64,000 bases of DNA, taken from NCBI GenBank assembly GCA_963082975.1, contig OY720346.1, positions 34,313,787 through 34,377,786 of the forward strand, given 5' to 3'. Shown one piece after another: positions 1 to 11,578 of the stretch. The position numbers and the translations under genes are program-made. The stretch's first letter is position 1; the number at the start of each line of letters is the position of its first letter. A model generated the notes under the pieces. That model made no database searches, was not told where the DNA came from, and saw nothing but the letters and a program-made list of their open reading frames with translations. This DNA comes from Labia minor. Taxonomy: Eukaryota; Arthropoda; Insecta; Dermaptera; Spongiphoridae.

Positions 1-184
1 TTCCAAACTCCTTCAATTTCCGAATTAGTTTCTAACTTTTTCTACATTTTTATATATAATTATATATTGCAATTTTTATGTATGAAATAAAGAAATAATT
101 TGATTTTTATTAAAAAATAAAATTTGTTTTGTAAATATATATTTATGTTTTTATAAGTGGGTGGCGAAAAATTTTAAAATCTCG

Positions 185-379
185 TCAAAAATGTTTGGGA
201 AATGCTGTTCTATCTGTATCTAGAGTATAAAATTTTCCATAATCTTTGATTCTTAGGCTTTTTATGCAATATATTTCATCAATAAAAAGGTCAGTTTTTC
301 TAACTTCAGTGAGTTCAACAGGTACTTTCACAAGTTTAAATATAGAAAAATTTATAAAAATAAAATAAACAAACTTCAA
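185..379 (-). other. Unassigned open frame inside the ADCK1 intron
   Basis: A minus-strand frame of 64 codons ending in TGA at 185-187. Its last about 47 residues read like ordinary protein (for example VPVELTEVRKTDLF and LRIKDYGKFYTLDTDR), while the first 15 look like translated AT-rich intron. It does not match the ADCK1 segment expected next. It could be a transposon remnant, an alternative 3' exon or chance. I assign no function. Confidence 0.2.
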
Positions 380-802
380 AATCTTAATTTATTTTTCTAT
401 TCTATTTTATTAATATTTAATTAAATCAATTTAAAATATAAAAATGAAGAAAAATTCAAATTTTCAAATCTCTTTAATAGCCAGACATATATTTCATTTG
501 TCTGTAATGCTACTGTTTTAAAATTAAAACTGTTTCAATTAAATTTTAACTTTCTGTAAACTGCAATAGAAAGGTGTCAAATTAATCGATTTAAGCGTAG
601 GCACTAGTTGAAACATTTTAATAAGTTATATAAACTAAGATTAAACTTAAAAAATATATAACTTAATAAGAATAATTTTTAATTAAATACTCGGTAAAGT
701 TTCAAGTTTATTGATATATTTGCTTTGAGTGCATTTCAATTATTGCACCATATTTTTGTGTAAGGTATTTTACTGTATTTTATTAAAATTGAAATTCCTT
801 AC

Positions 803-1699
803 ATCTTTATGGAACTCTTGTTTAAGAACTTGGTAAATTTCTTCCAATTTCGAATTAGGTGCATGACTATGTAAAACTTGCATTGTATCGACATATTCTT
901 TTGGTAAAAGATATTCTAAAGCACCAATATGTTGACCAACTTTTATATAAATTCCTCGATTTGTACAGCATAAATTCAATAATTGTTCAGCAGCTTGTTT
1001 ATGAGTCTAAAAAGAATTATAATTAAGAAATATTTTTATTTTATTTAATGATTTCATTATTTATATACGTACCTCAGATCTTACTAATTTATATTGTTGA
1101 GAATCTGGGTCTAAATGTTTATTAAATAACTTTGTTTTATAAAAATATGCTATATTAAATACCTGAAATAAAAAAAATTCTATAAAAATGTTTAAGAAAT
1201 ATTAAAATTTTTTATAAATATTTTTTTTTCAAGTTAAATTTGATTTAAATATTATATTAATTAATAAGAAAAAATAGCAATTATAGAAAGGTATATTTAA
1301 ATAGTTAAAGTTTTTATTTAAAAATAAATATATTTCTCAGAAGATGTGTCAAAAAATATAAACATATAGACATTATTTGATTTAATCATGGTTTATATTA
1401 GTAGTTAAATCCAATTAGAGTCACTTTTAGAGAGGTAATTTATTTTAATTTATTTAAGAATAATTTAAATTTACATTACATCTAACATGATTAGTAAGAT
1501 CAAAAAAACTAGGAAAGTAATTTTTGGATTTGGAGTAAAAAATTCAAAAAATATATATTACTGTGCGTGTAGCTCTGCCCAATCGAACAATTCCAATATT
1601 ATTAAAATCTAAATCAGGATTAGATTTATAAGCGATTGCACTAGCAGTTAGTCCAACTCCGCCAAGAAGGCTTAAATGAACGAGACGAGTTGTAAACAT
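803..1699 (-). CDS. Adck1: ADCK1-like mitochondrial atypical kinase, first three coding exons (partial)
   Basis: Three exons on the minus strand: 1699-1562 (46 codons, ATG at 1699), 1162-1073 (30 codons) and 1006-803 (68 codons). All join in phase 0 with GT-AG borders (donors GTAATA, GTACGT, GTAAGG). The 144 residues match the N-terminal part of ADCK1: a short hydrophobic start (LLGGVGLTASAIAY) typical of a mitochondrial targeting/anchor segment, an N-I-G-I-V-R-L-G-R-A block, then CCTNRGIYIKVGQH followed by GALEYLLPKEY, which is the KxGQ region diagnostic of UbiB/ADCK proteins. Members act in or near the mitochondrial inner membrane and are linked to lipid/coenzyme Q homeostasis and crista structure (family knowledge). 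The nucleotide-binding loop and catalytic residues would lie in exons left of base 1. I found no convincing continuation exon in 1-800, so an intron longer than 800 bp is inferred. Other UbiB members (ADCK2, ADCK5, COQ8) fit less well. Confidence 0.88.
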
Positions 1700-4421
1700 T
1701 GCCGATTCATTAAAATAAAATTATCAGATTAGATTGTAAAAAAAATAGAAATGTCTTCATTAGAATTCTTATCATGTAGAAATTTAAATGTATATAGGTT
1801 AACAATTTTCAATTTGTTAGACTTTAGAAAATATACAGTGACGTATTATTTTTATGGATTAAAGCTATTCGATATAATATTAGAAATGTCATTTTATTAT
1901 CACAAATTATCAATATTTAGTGTGAAATAAATTATAATTCTGGTATGAATAATGAATTTATACATTTAATAGCAGCGCCTGATTTGTACGGCCAATAGCA
2001 TAAAAATGTAAAATATTTAATCAAGCGGGTTATTTAATATTTATAATTATAGAAATTTAATAAATACAAAAATTGATAACTAATATTAGTTAAATTTATT
2101 ATTCTCATATTTAATTTTTAGTGTTTACTTTTGTATTATGTGCCCATGGAAATATATAATAATTTATTAAACCCACTTATTATTAAATGGCAATCATCGA
2201 AACATTTTAAATATATATAATTAAATTATTTATGATAAGATAATTTTACTAAAACCATTTGGTGTAATTTCAAATTTGTTTTTAATTAATTATCAGCAAA
2301 GTTGTTTTCAGAACTATGATCTAATCATAAATCCTATAATTATTATAATTATATTATAGGAATTTTATTTGTGAATTTAATATAAATTATTTATTTCAAT
2401 ATCATTTTTTACATCTGTATTTCAAAGCATTATTTTTTTATTTGTGATTTATTTTTAATAAATGCCATTGTATTTGTAATCTTTAATTAATATAAAATTT
2501 AAAAATTTATTAAAATCATGATTTAGATTTTTCGAAAATTGAAACATTGACTATCTTTTCAAGGAATCCGAGATTTACTTAATTATATTATTATTAATTA
2601 ATATCGTTAGCAAGCTGCCGAAATGGATGTGAATAGATCATTAAATATTCAAAATTTAAAGAATGCATAAAAATAATATTATTTCAATCTCTGCCTTCTG
2701 ATTTTATTTTAAATATCAAAGAGTTAACAATTATTTATATTGTTATATGTAGTTTTAAATATAAAACATTTTAAAAGAATAATTATTCTTTAAAAAAAAC
2801 TATTTTAATTAACTAAACAAGAAGAAATAGATAATAGAATATTTAATAAATCAATCATCAATACATTATTCTTAATTAAAATAAAAGTATTCCTTTAATG
2901 ATGTAATATATATTATAATATTTATTTCCTACTGATAATGACGTACCAGGAAACCAATTCAATGTATTTTTAACTTCAGTGATTCATTTTTTACTTAACA
3001 AATAAATTATTAATATATATCTAATAAATTTCTTAATTTATATTTTTAAAAAGTGTCAATTATAAATCCTTATCTAAATTTTTCAATTTTATATTTATCA
3101 TAATAATTACCTACGTAAAAATTAATTATTAATGGAATAATTTCCATTACTTTAATCATTAAGGAGTTGTTAATATTTTATCATAATTATATCAATATAT
3201 TATTTTTTAATTTTATATTATTATTATCAGTTATAAATAATTATTAAATTTTTTATGAGTTAAATTATTATAATCATTTTATAAAATTAAAATTCACAAT
3301 TATTAAAATTAGATATATATATTGTCTATTTGACATATATAAATCTTTATATAAAAATTATATTTTTATAATATTAAGAAATAGATAAATAAGGTCATGA
3401 TTTTATAATTTTAAATTTCTAGATTAATTTGATTTATTAAGTCAGCCAACTTATATGATTCGAGTGTAAATTTTGGAAATCTTGAATAAATACGTTTTTA
3501 ATGTTATTAGTATATAATCCTTATTTTAATATACTCGATATTATTTCTTTATTATTAAGTTATTTCAATATATTTTATTTTTTAATTGTTGAACTCGGAT
3601 TGGTTTAAACCCTCATGTCTTTGATCAATTGAATATCGAATGTATTTTTAATTCTTTATTGAATAATGGATTTGAAAATATTTAAACTTTAAGAAAAATA
3701 TATTATATAGTCCATTATTTAATTTTACATATTTTTAATATAGCTTATAAAATATTCGAAATTTCATTTCTCCATTTATTAAATTGACATATTTTAATCA
3801 AAATCATATTTACAATCTAAACATTAGTTTTAAATTTGAATAGGATTTTAGCATAATTTTAACACACATTCCTACGATCTACCTCCGACCCGTTTCTTAT
3901 TTTCTCTTAATATTTTCATATTTGCCTTTATATAATATACCTGCGTTCCTATATTATTTGATTCATCGTCGATTACTCGTCGACTCCATTTTATTATAAA
4001 GTGCAATAACCTGATTCGCCTTTATATAGAACATAGAAACATATCCCAATTTTTTAAAAATACATGCAATCGAATTATGGATTTTTAACCACACAGCACT
4101 TCTAATCTTTTGGTTATTAAAATAGACTAACACTTTTACAAAACTAGTTAATTAATTAATATAATATTTAAAAGAAAAATAGTGTATAAATAAATTTTTT
4201 TATTTTAAAACAAAAAGAAAAAAAAAACAAATAAATTGCACAACAATTAGATTCATACAATATCTCATTTCCACAATTTTTTTCCAAACATACAACAAAA
4301 ATTATACATATAAATTTATATACTTGGTACTTATTTATATTTCATTTTTAATTAAAAAAAGATTTAATTGGAATATATATCGGTTTGTCATGAATAACTA
4401 AAAAAATGTTCATTAATTTTT
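1700..4421. other. AT-rich intergenic region between ADCK1-like and MCFD2-like genes
   Basis: About 2.7 kb of low-complexity AT-rich DNA with many TTAATTAA/ATTATAAT motifs and no open frame of note. It must contain the promoter of the ADCK1-like gene (right of 1699) and the 3' end of the MCFD2-like gene (left of 4422). A modestly more complex patch at about 3850-4030 has no recognisable product. Confidence 0.6.
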
Positions 4422-4582
4422 TTATGTTTTCGTTGAAACATCATCTTGAGTTGTTGACATAAATTCCGAATAATCAATAAAACCATCATTGTTGAGATCC
4501 ACAGTTGAAAGAGCCATATCTATGGTTTCTGCAAGTTCTTCGTCACTTTTTACTGGAAAATCATTTTTTTTCTCTCCATCTT
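4422..4582 (-). CDS. Alternative last exon of the MCFD2-like gene (isoform B, 223 aa)
   Basis: Exon after acceptor TTTTAAAG, 161 nt, stop TAA at 4424-4422. The upstream exon ends at 5953 with one base (G) of a split codon. Both this exon and 5646-5462 begin with AA, so either one restores a Glu codon and an open frame. It encodes a second EF-hand with loop DLNNDGFIDYSE and a short tail ending DDVSTKT. It resembles the isoform A exon (SDEEL near the start, DGFIDY in the loop) but differs in the N-terminal linker and tail, so the two look like an old exon duplication used mutually exclusively. No fixed-length spacer or stop would let both be included in one protein, because isoform A's exon carries its own stop. 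Confidence 0.8.
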
Positions 4583-5461
4583 CTTTAAAAAAAATAAAAC
4601 AATTATAATTAGAGATTAAGTCATAGTTTATATTAAATTAATAAATAAATACTTTATAATAAAATATAAATAAATATATATATATATATATATTTATATA
4701 TAGAACCAAACCCTTTAGAAGTGAAAAAGAATTATGAAAATAATAAATATATCCCTTGTGTATATTCATTTTCCATTTGATATAAAATAATAATAATAAA
4801 AAAATAGTTCATTAAAATTTTATTTAAGATTTATGATGACTTGCAAATGATTAGAGGAAATCAATCTAAAAGTAAAAACCATCTAAACCCATTAAAAAAA
4901 GGCGACATTTGACATATGAAAACTATTCATGCTTACCAACAATCATAATCAAGAAATAATTTTAAATATTTTCATATATATACATGGTGATCATTTTAAA
5001 TTGTACCGTATTACGATATCGAAAACTATAAAAAAACAGAATTAGTTAAATTAGCAAACAATTTCAATATCAAATGATGTACAATTTAAAATGAACACTA
5101 AAATGTTCTAAGAAGTAATTTTGACGAAAAATAGTTTATATATTAAACTGGATTATATGGGCTTATTTCGGCAGTTAAATGTAGTATGCAGAGAAATTAA
5201 CCAAAAGCATTGAAATCAAAGCAATCTGAAAAATCACCTTTAAATGAGAATAAATAATTACTATAAGGAAATGTATCCTTTTTTCTTATATTGAATATTG
5301 ATATGATTTATTAAAAAGTTATTTTTATTCATTTCTGAATTAGAATAGTAATTTAAATACATAAATATATTAGACTAAGTATTAAATCAAAACAAATATA
5401 AAAAATAATGGCATGCATAAGGTAGAATAATTGTTGATAATTCTACACACATTCATTAAAT

Positions 5462-7248
5462 TCATCGGCCTCCTGGTTTTGATGCTGCTTTATTTTGAGC
5501 CCGAACAAATTCTGGATAATCGATGAAGCCGTCACTATTGCCATCATCCATTGCCAAAATAGGATCAATAAGTTGAACGAGTTCTTCATCACTGAAGATC
5601 TTCTCGCCAGTTGGTGTAGGATGATTAGGATCTTTGTGCCCTTGTTCTTAACCCAGGTATAATAGTTAGGACAGCACAAAAACAAAACATGAGACAATCA
5701 CTCCCAAAGCATTTGAAAAAAGTGCAAACCAAAAAATACCCTCTTAAATATTATTATAATTATTATATAAAAAAATAATAATAAATAAAAAAGAAAGGTA
5801 GAAAAAATGAGTTTAGATTTATGTATTTCCATTTATATTTAGAAAATCCTTTAACTTAGTTTTTAACTGGGTAGATATAAAAAGTTAGTTAGTTTAAAAA
5901 ATAAAATAAAAATACAAAAAGCAACAGAAATAAAGTTAAATAAAATACCTACCATGCCAATGAATGAGAGATTTAATTAATTCACAACCATCAAGACGAT
6001 TATTATTGTCAGCATCGTGCATTTTAAAATAATGGAATTGCAATTCTTGTTCCGACATTTTACTTGTATCCATTGGAACTTCTAAATGTTCTTGAATATG
6101 TCTAAAAAAAAGAAATTTTAAAATAAAATCAAAACATACTCAACTCTAAAATAATTTTTCATAAAATTAGTAAATAATAATTAATCTTTAATAAAATATT
6201 GAATACATCAAATAAAGGTGTGATAAAAAAGGATCTGAAATAAAAAATGATGTTAGACAGTAATGGCCATTTTTTAATTTCTAGATAAACTACTTGAGAA
6301 AAAATTGAAACATGGAGAGACATTTATAAGAAAGCTGATAATTTAATGGTTCAGAAAGCTGTAAAGAGATCTAAAACTAACAAAATCTTTATGACCTCCC
6401 AGAACAACAGATAGAATAAAAGAGGAATAAAGAATTTTGTAAATATATATTAATAAGATGGAATTGTTCAAAATTTCTGAATTTCTAAATCTTAAAGAAA
6501 GAAAATATAGTTGTGATCATGTATTAAGTCTAAAAGACATACTCTTTTTCATGTGCTATATTGGCAGCATTCAAAATTTGATTAGGATCAATGTGATGTC
6601 CTTGATGAGCCATTTGAACTGGAACTTGCTGTTGCATTTGTACTGGCATTTGTTGTTGTTGCATTTGAACAGGTTGCATATTTACTTGGTGTGGCATCTA
6701 AATATTTAATTAAAAAAAAAAAATTGTAATAATAATTTATAATTAAAACATTTTGCTGAGAGAAATTCAATAGAATAAATTGAGTGTGAATAGAATGACA
6801 GAAAAGAAAAAAAATTAATAAAGTTAATAGAAAAATTTTTCTTTAGAATTTATATAAAATAATTTTAAAACTTACAAATTTAAAACCTTCACTTTTAATA
6901 ATAAAATCGAATAAGCTAATGTAATGAATGTCAAAATTAGATTAATTCTAACTTGAACAAACTCTTGTTCTAATGTCTACCTGCTGTTGAGGAATTTGCT
7001 GTTGCATATGTTGTACCGGTACATGTTGTTGTTGCATTTGCATATGTTGAACAGGTACTTGCTGCATTTGAGGAACTTGTTGCTAAAAAATTTAATAGTT
7101 TTCACAATAAATAGTAATTTATATGAAGATTTTATACACTTACATATTGTTGGGGTGGAACACCAGGTGCTACGCGATGTTGTGCAAAAATTGGCGATAA
7201 AGTACAAATTAAATAGTAGAATAAATAAAATAGAATTAAATTTTTCAT
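5462..7248 (-). CDS. MCFD2-like secreted EF-hand protein (isoform A, 231 aa)
   Basis: Five exons: 7248-7144, 7082-6981, 6697-6543, 6101-5953 and 5646-5462 (105+102+155+149+185 nt = 232 codons including TGA). All borders are GT-AG. Residues 1-22 form a signal peptide ending SPIFA before QHRV. Residues about 36-100 are a Gln/Met-rich insert built from variants of VPVQMQQQ. EF-hand 1 is [12 protein letters not shown], preceded by HYFKMH, the arrangement typical of MCFD2. EF-hand 2, in the last exon, is [16 protein letters not shown]2 works in the early secretory pathway as the Ca-binding partner of the lectin cargo receptor LMAN1/ERGIC-53 (vertebrate knowledge; cargo in insects not established here). 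Human MCFD2 is about 146 aa; the extra length here is the Gln/Met insert. The start ATG is supported by the signal peptide. Another secreted EF-hand family is possible but less likely. Confidence 0.87.
5647..5952 (-). other. Intron of the MCFD2-like gene
   Basis: AT-rich intron between the EF-hand 1 exon and the isoform A terminal exon. Its donor is GTAGGT and its acceptor TTAAG is preceded by a branch-like CTAAC. Nothing else is seen in it. Confidence 0.6.
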
Positions 7249-8105
7249 TTTATTCTATTCTTTGTATTTTTTTTGCAAATTAACTGTAGTATATTTCTTC
7301 AATTGAGTGCTAATAAAAATAGGTTATATAAATGTTGAAATAGAACAATGTATTGTGTTTTCGGATAAAATGTGACATATGTTAATGTTGAAATTTTGTA
7401 TAGGACACGTAAACAGCAAAAAGTGACAACGCAAGGTGAAAGTCGAAACAGACAAGCGGAATACTTTGAAATTTAATGACAGCGCCAACTATCGTCTATA
7501 ATAAGAATTTTTCAAGAGTATTTGCTGATTATTTTAAAAATTATTCAGGAATCCATTTCAGTCCTCTTTTTATGATAATTATGATCATGGTTACAGAAGA
7601 TTTAAAGCTGACGATACATATAATATATTTAAAATTCAGAATAATTATATACATATTTCAATGAATTGTTTATTGTTTAAAATTATTTAAGTCCCTTATA
7701 CCTCACCCGGAGATTTAATATATCTTTTTTATAATATATTTTAACATAAGTGTACTCTTAAAATATTTGCAATAGGATAAACATTATTTTAAATTTAAAA
7801 TATTAAATCATTAATTCAATCCTCCAGTAGAGGTTGAGCTTAAAAGATAATTTCTGTAACTTTAAAAATCTTTGGTTTTTATATTTTTTCTTTTTCTTTT
7901 ACTCAATAAAAATAAATATTATCATTCAGTAAACAAAGAAAAAAAAAATTATAAATTTTAGATTTGTAAGCCTTAAATTCTAAATTTGCAATTTAAAATG
8001 ATATTTTGAATATTAGACCCTCAGTACCGAGCTAAATATTCAATTAGCACCAAAAGAAATAAGACAAGCCTGACCTCTAGAAAATCTCAATTTAAGTGTC
8101 TATAG
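7249..8105. other. Upstream region of the MCFD2-like gene
   Basis: AT-rich with a more complex patch at about 7340-7480 (GGACACGTAAACAGC, GTCGAAACAGACAAG), which may be promoter or 5' UTR of the minus-strand gene starting at 7248. No core promoter element can be called with confidence. Confidence 0.35.
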
Positions 8106-8164
8106 CAGTGTTTCTCAACCTTTTAGTATTCACGGCCCAATTTTCAATCATAATTTTCATCGCC
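8106..8164 (+). mobile_element. hAT-like transposon 5' end, truncated
   Basis: Begins CAGTGTTTCTCAACC followed by a CGGCCCA motif, the usual terminal signature of hAT (Tip100/Zaphod-type) elements. It stops abruptly where sequence of the HINE-like repeat begins at about 8165, and no second end is seen nearby. Confidence 0.5.
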
Positions 8165-8675
8165 CCGATAGTAAGGGAGATATTGTTTTCACATCAAATT
8201 TCACATGTGGAGATTTTTACATTTACGGATTTTGATGAAATTTGGTATATTTACTTATAATGCATCAGTATGATGGATTGATCAACTTTTGGTGCAAATC
8301 CGGAAACCGGAAGTGGTAGTATCAGCGATCGACGATAGGAAGGGAAGGGTTATTTTCACACCAAATTTCACATGAGATTTTTTACATATCACCACGAATC
8401 ATACACTTTGTATTGGTTTTATCTTCGAGAAAAATCATCTTTATTAGTTTATTCTTAATTTAAAATTATATGACGTCATCCAGCCATTCATGACGTCACA
8501 GCCTGGTTTTACATATATATTCTAAATAAAATAAAATTAAAAATATTTATGTTATATTCACATCTGTTTTTTATTACATTAATAGATATATTAAAATTAT
8601 TTGAAATTGTTTCTGTAGCTGGAAATTAATTTACTTCATCGTCGATTCGGACCTAACCACAGGTCAACTTATTTT
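8165..8675 (+). mobile_element. HINE-like non-autonomous element, copy 1 (5'-truncated, internally deleted)
   Basis: Shares the family body: CGATAGTAAGGGAG near the start, CACCAAATTTCACATG repeated, the GATGAAATTTGGTATAT segment, the GTAGCTGGAAATTAATT segment and a 3' hairpin GACCTAACCACAGGTC followed by AACTTATTT. It lacks the 5' terminal ACCGACCGACG, and the central TGTCCGTC repeat block is deleted. Confidence 0.75.
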
Positions 8676-9184
8676 TTTAACAACCAAATTGAAAAAAATT
8701 AGAAAAAACTGGACTAGATTTATTAATTAATTTGCATATATAAAAAATTATTTTGGAAATAGTTCCTCCCAATGAAAAATATACTGGTTCCAAAGAAGGT
8801 TGAGATATATAAAATGTTAATAGGGTATGTAACTAATGTATTACTTACTATAAAATTTTTTTAGAATTAAAATAGAAATTCATACTTGAAAAGAATTGTT
8901 TAACGTAATTTGCTAAGAACACAGCAAAGAAAAGAATAACTCATCGATATCTTCGAAATGACATGTAGACCTACTATACCATATCCCAACCAAGATAAGA
9001 ACAATTCTTACCATTTACCCTTTTTTATGAAATATATATTTACATTAAATTAAAATTATATCACATTCGGCAAACAATTTTAAATTTAAATTGAACCATT
9101 TACATTAATACGCCACCTCCTTGTTTTTTTTTTTCAAAATATGATAATTTTATTAATGAACTTCTTACTGATATATTTATAATT

Positions 9185-9750
9185 TTTACCGACCGACGAT
9201 AGTAAGGGAGGTATTGTTTTCACACCAAATTTCACATGTGGAGATTTTTACATATCTCCACGAATCATGCATTTTCTTAACAGAAAAAAGTATTTTTAGC
9301 ATGATGTCTGTCCGTCCGTCTGTCCGTCTGTCCGTCTGTCCGTCTGTCCGTCCGTATAGATGTGTACAGCCTGAACGGCTTAACGGATTTTGATGAAATT
9401 TGGTATATTTACTTAATGCATCAGTGGGATGAATTGATCAACTTTTGGTGCAAATCCGGAAGCCGGAAGTGGTAGTATTAGCGATCGACGATAGTAAGGA
9501 AAGCGTTATTTTCACACCAAATTTCACATGAGGAGATTTTTTTACATATCATCACGAATGTATTGGTTTTATCCTCGGGAAAAATCATCATTATATTTTT
9601 CTTAATTTAAAATTATATGACGTCACCCAGCCCTTCATGACGTCACAGCCTCGGGTAACGCCGGCAACGCCGGCTACTTCAGCTATATATTATAAATAAA
9701 ATAAAATTAAAAATATTTATGTTATATCCATATCTGTTTTTTATTTTTTT
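9185..9750 (+). mobile_element. HINE-like element, copy 2 (3'-truncated)
   Basis: Starts TTTACCGACCGACGATAGTAAGG and keeps the full central array of TGTCCGTC/TGTCTGTC units (about 9307-9354). It ends within the family after ATCTGTTTTTTAT, so the 3' subterminal inverted repeat and hairpin are missing. Confidence 0.75.
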
Positions 9751-9924
9751 AAATTTTCATTGAGATCTTTGAATAAAATTAAGCTTATTGATTTTATAGA
9801 ATTAATAGAATTAAGCTTATTGATTCGATTTAAGATGTATTCTAAAACACCACTAATTTTAAAAATTAATATTTGTTTATTTTATTTTATTTTAATATGT
9901 ATTTATTTGAAATAATTTGCAGTA

Positions 9925-10098
9925 GAGCGCTCACCTCTGCACTCCCCGCTCGCCCCTCTCCGTTCCCCTCCGCCGCCTGGCCACACCTCCTCCAGCCGGC
10001 AGGGCGACTCGAACGTATTCAGTTGATTCAATTCCCCTTCCCTGGTGAGTGTAAGACCCTGACCGGCATCTCCACTGAAATCATCCCTTAATCGGTCT
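9925..10098 (-). other. GC-rich coding-like island (possible orphan exon)
   Basis: About 175 bp of roughly 60% G+C in an otherwise very AT-rich region. On the minus strand an acceptor (TTGATTAG at about 10099) leads into an open frame reading FSGDAGQGLTLTREGELNQL and then ESPCRLEEVWPGG, ending at a good donor (AG|GTGAGC) near 9930. The plus strand also has an acceptor/donor pair (TTTGCAG before 9923 and CCTG|GTGAGT at about 10043) and is open. The minus-strand peptide looks more protein-like. I do not recognise the product; neighbouring exons were not found. Confidence 0.3.
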
Positions 10099-10109
10099 CT
10101 AATCAAGAA

Positions 10110-11578
10110 TTAATTGTAATTTTATTATTTATTTTTATTAATTAAAAGGAAGATTAGTGAACTTAAAAAAAAATATTTCAATAAAAATTAAATTTTATAA
10201 AGTGCATTTTTATAATTTTTTTATTCATATACCCAAATAAATTTATAAATTTTTCATTCAAATCTTTGAAAAGAATTAATCTTAAATATTCTATCAGATG
10301 TCATTAATTAAATTTTATTAAAAGTTAAATTAGAATTATTTAAAAATTAAAAAATCATATACAAAATTTTATTTATCTTTAAATATATTTATTGAAATAT
10401 TTTTTAAAATATTTAATATTTTTATATATATTAATCCTATTCAAACTTATTTATTTAAAAAATAGGAAGATGTGCTGATTATTTTCAAAATTCTTATAAT
10501 ATAATTATAAATCAAAAAAATATAAATTTCTTATATTCATATAGGAATATATAATTTTAAATATTCTATATATTCTTTTTATCTCATTATCGCTCACACC
10601 GTTCCTTTCAAATCTCATATGAATATTGTTTTGTCAATTTCATATTATTATAACACTTTTGAAAAATGAATAATATTTCTATTACCGATATATCAATTAA
10701 ACAGAATAAAATCTTCGTGAAATTAATAATATAATCATAATTAGTTTTCTGATGTTTTCTAAGATATTTTTATTATGTCTATTAAATGCGTATTATAACT
10801 TATTATAATCATGGTTCTATATAGGATGTAAAATAATTTTAGTATTTTAATATTACAGAAATATGATAATATTTTTAAAAATCTATACACTTTTTTAATC
10901 CTAGTAATATTATTTATTTATTTATATCTTATTTTTTTATTTCCTGAATATAATATCAATATCTAATCTTAATTATTTTTTTCTTTATCGAGGCGAGAGT
11001 GATGGACATCCATTCAAGTCTACGAGCTGTTCTTCGAGTTTAATCTGCCAGAAATATCAACCCTTTATAAACTCCGAGGTCAGTATTTATTAATAATTTT
11101 ATTTTTAATTCAATTTAAATTTATTTATTGATTATAAACTAATGAGTTACTTTTCTTCTTCTATTTCATGTTTCAATCTTTGTTCCTGCTACTGAATGTT
11201 GATTTGAATTCTTGATTATCTTCTCCATCCTTCATTACGATGAAATGATTTAAATACAGCTCTCCAAATGTAAGTAATAATCGTTATTTATTTAGCATGG
11301 CGCACTTTAAAATAGAAAATGTAAATATAATATTTAAAGTAAAGTTTAATATAATATAGAAAGTATAATTAAATTACAATGATTTTTTGCTTTTGATAAT
11401 ATTCATTAGGAGATTATAGAGAAATATATTAAATTATATGACAGAATTTAGTGAGATTAGGGAATTTCAGAGTACATCTTTCAAGAAGAAGCATTGATAA
11501 AGGAGGCAGAAGAGACAAAGGTATTTTTAGAATTAGTAGGTTTCGATGCGTTATACTGGGAGGGTGGCTATTTTTTGA
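10110..11578. other. AT-rich spacer with exon-like segments
   Basis: Mostly AT-rich. Segments at about 10992-11079 (preceded by TTATCGAG and followed by GTCAGT) and 11269-11278 (ACAG|CTCTCCAAAT|GTAAGT) have splice-site-like borders on the plus strand, but no open frame joins them. The minus strand of the first segment has an acceptor CTGGCAG and a short frame ending SLSPR-stop. These may be remnants of a non-coding transcript or chance. Confidence 0.25.
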
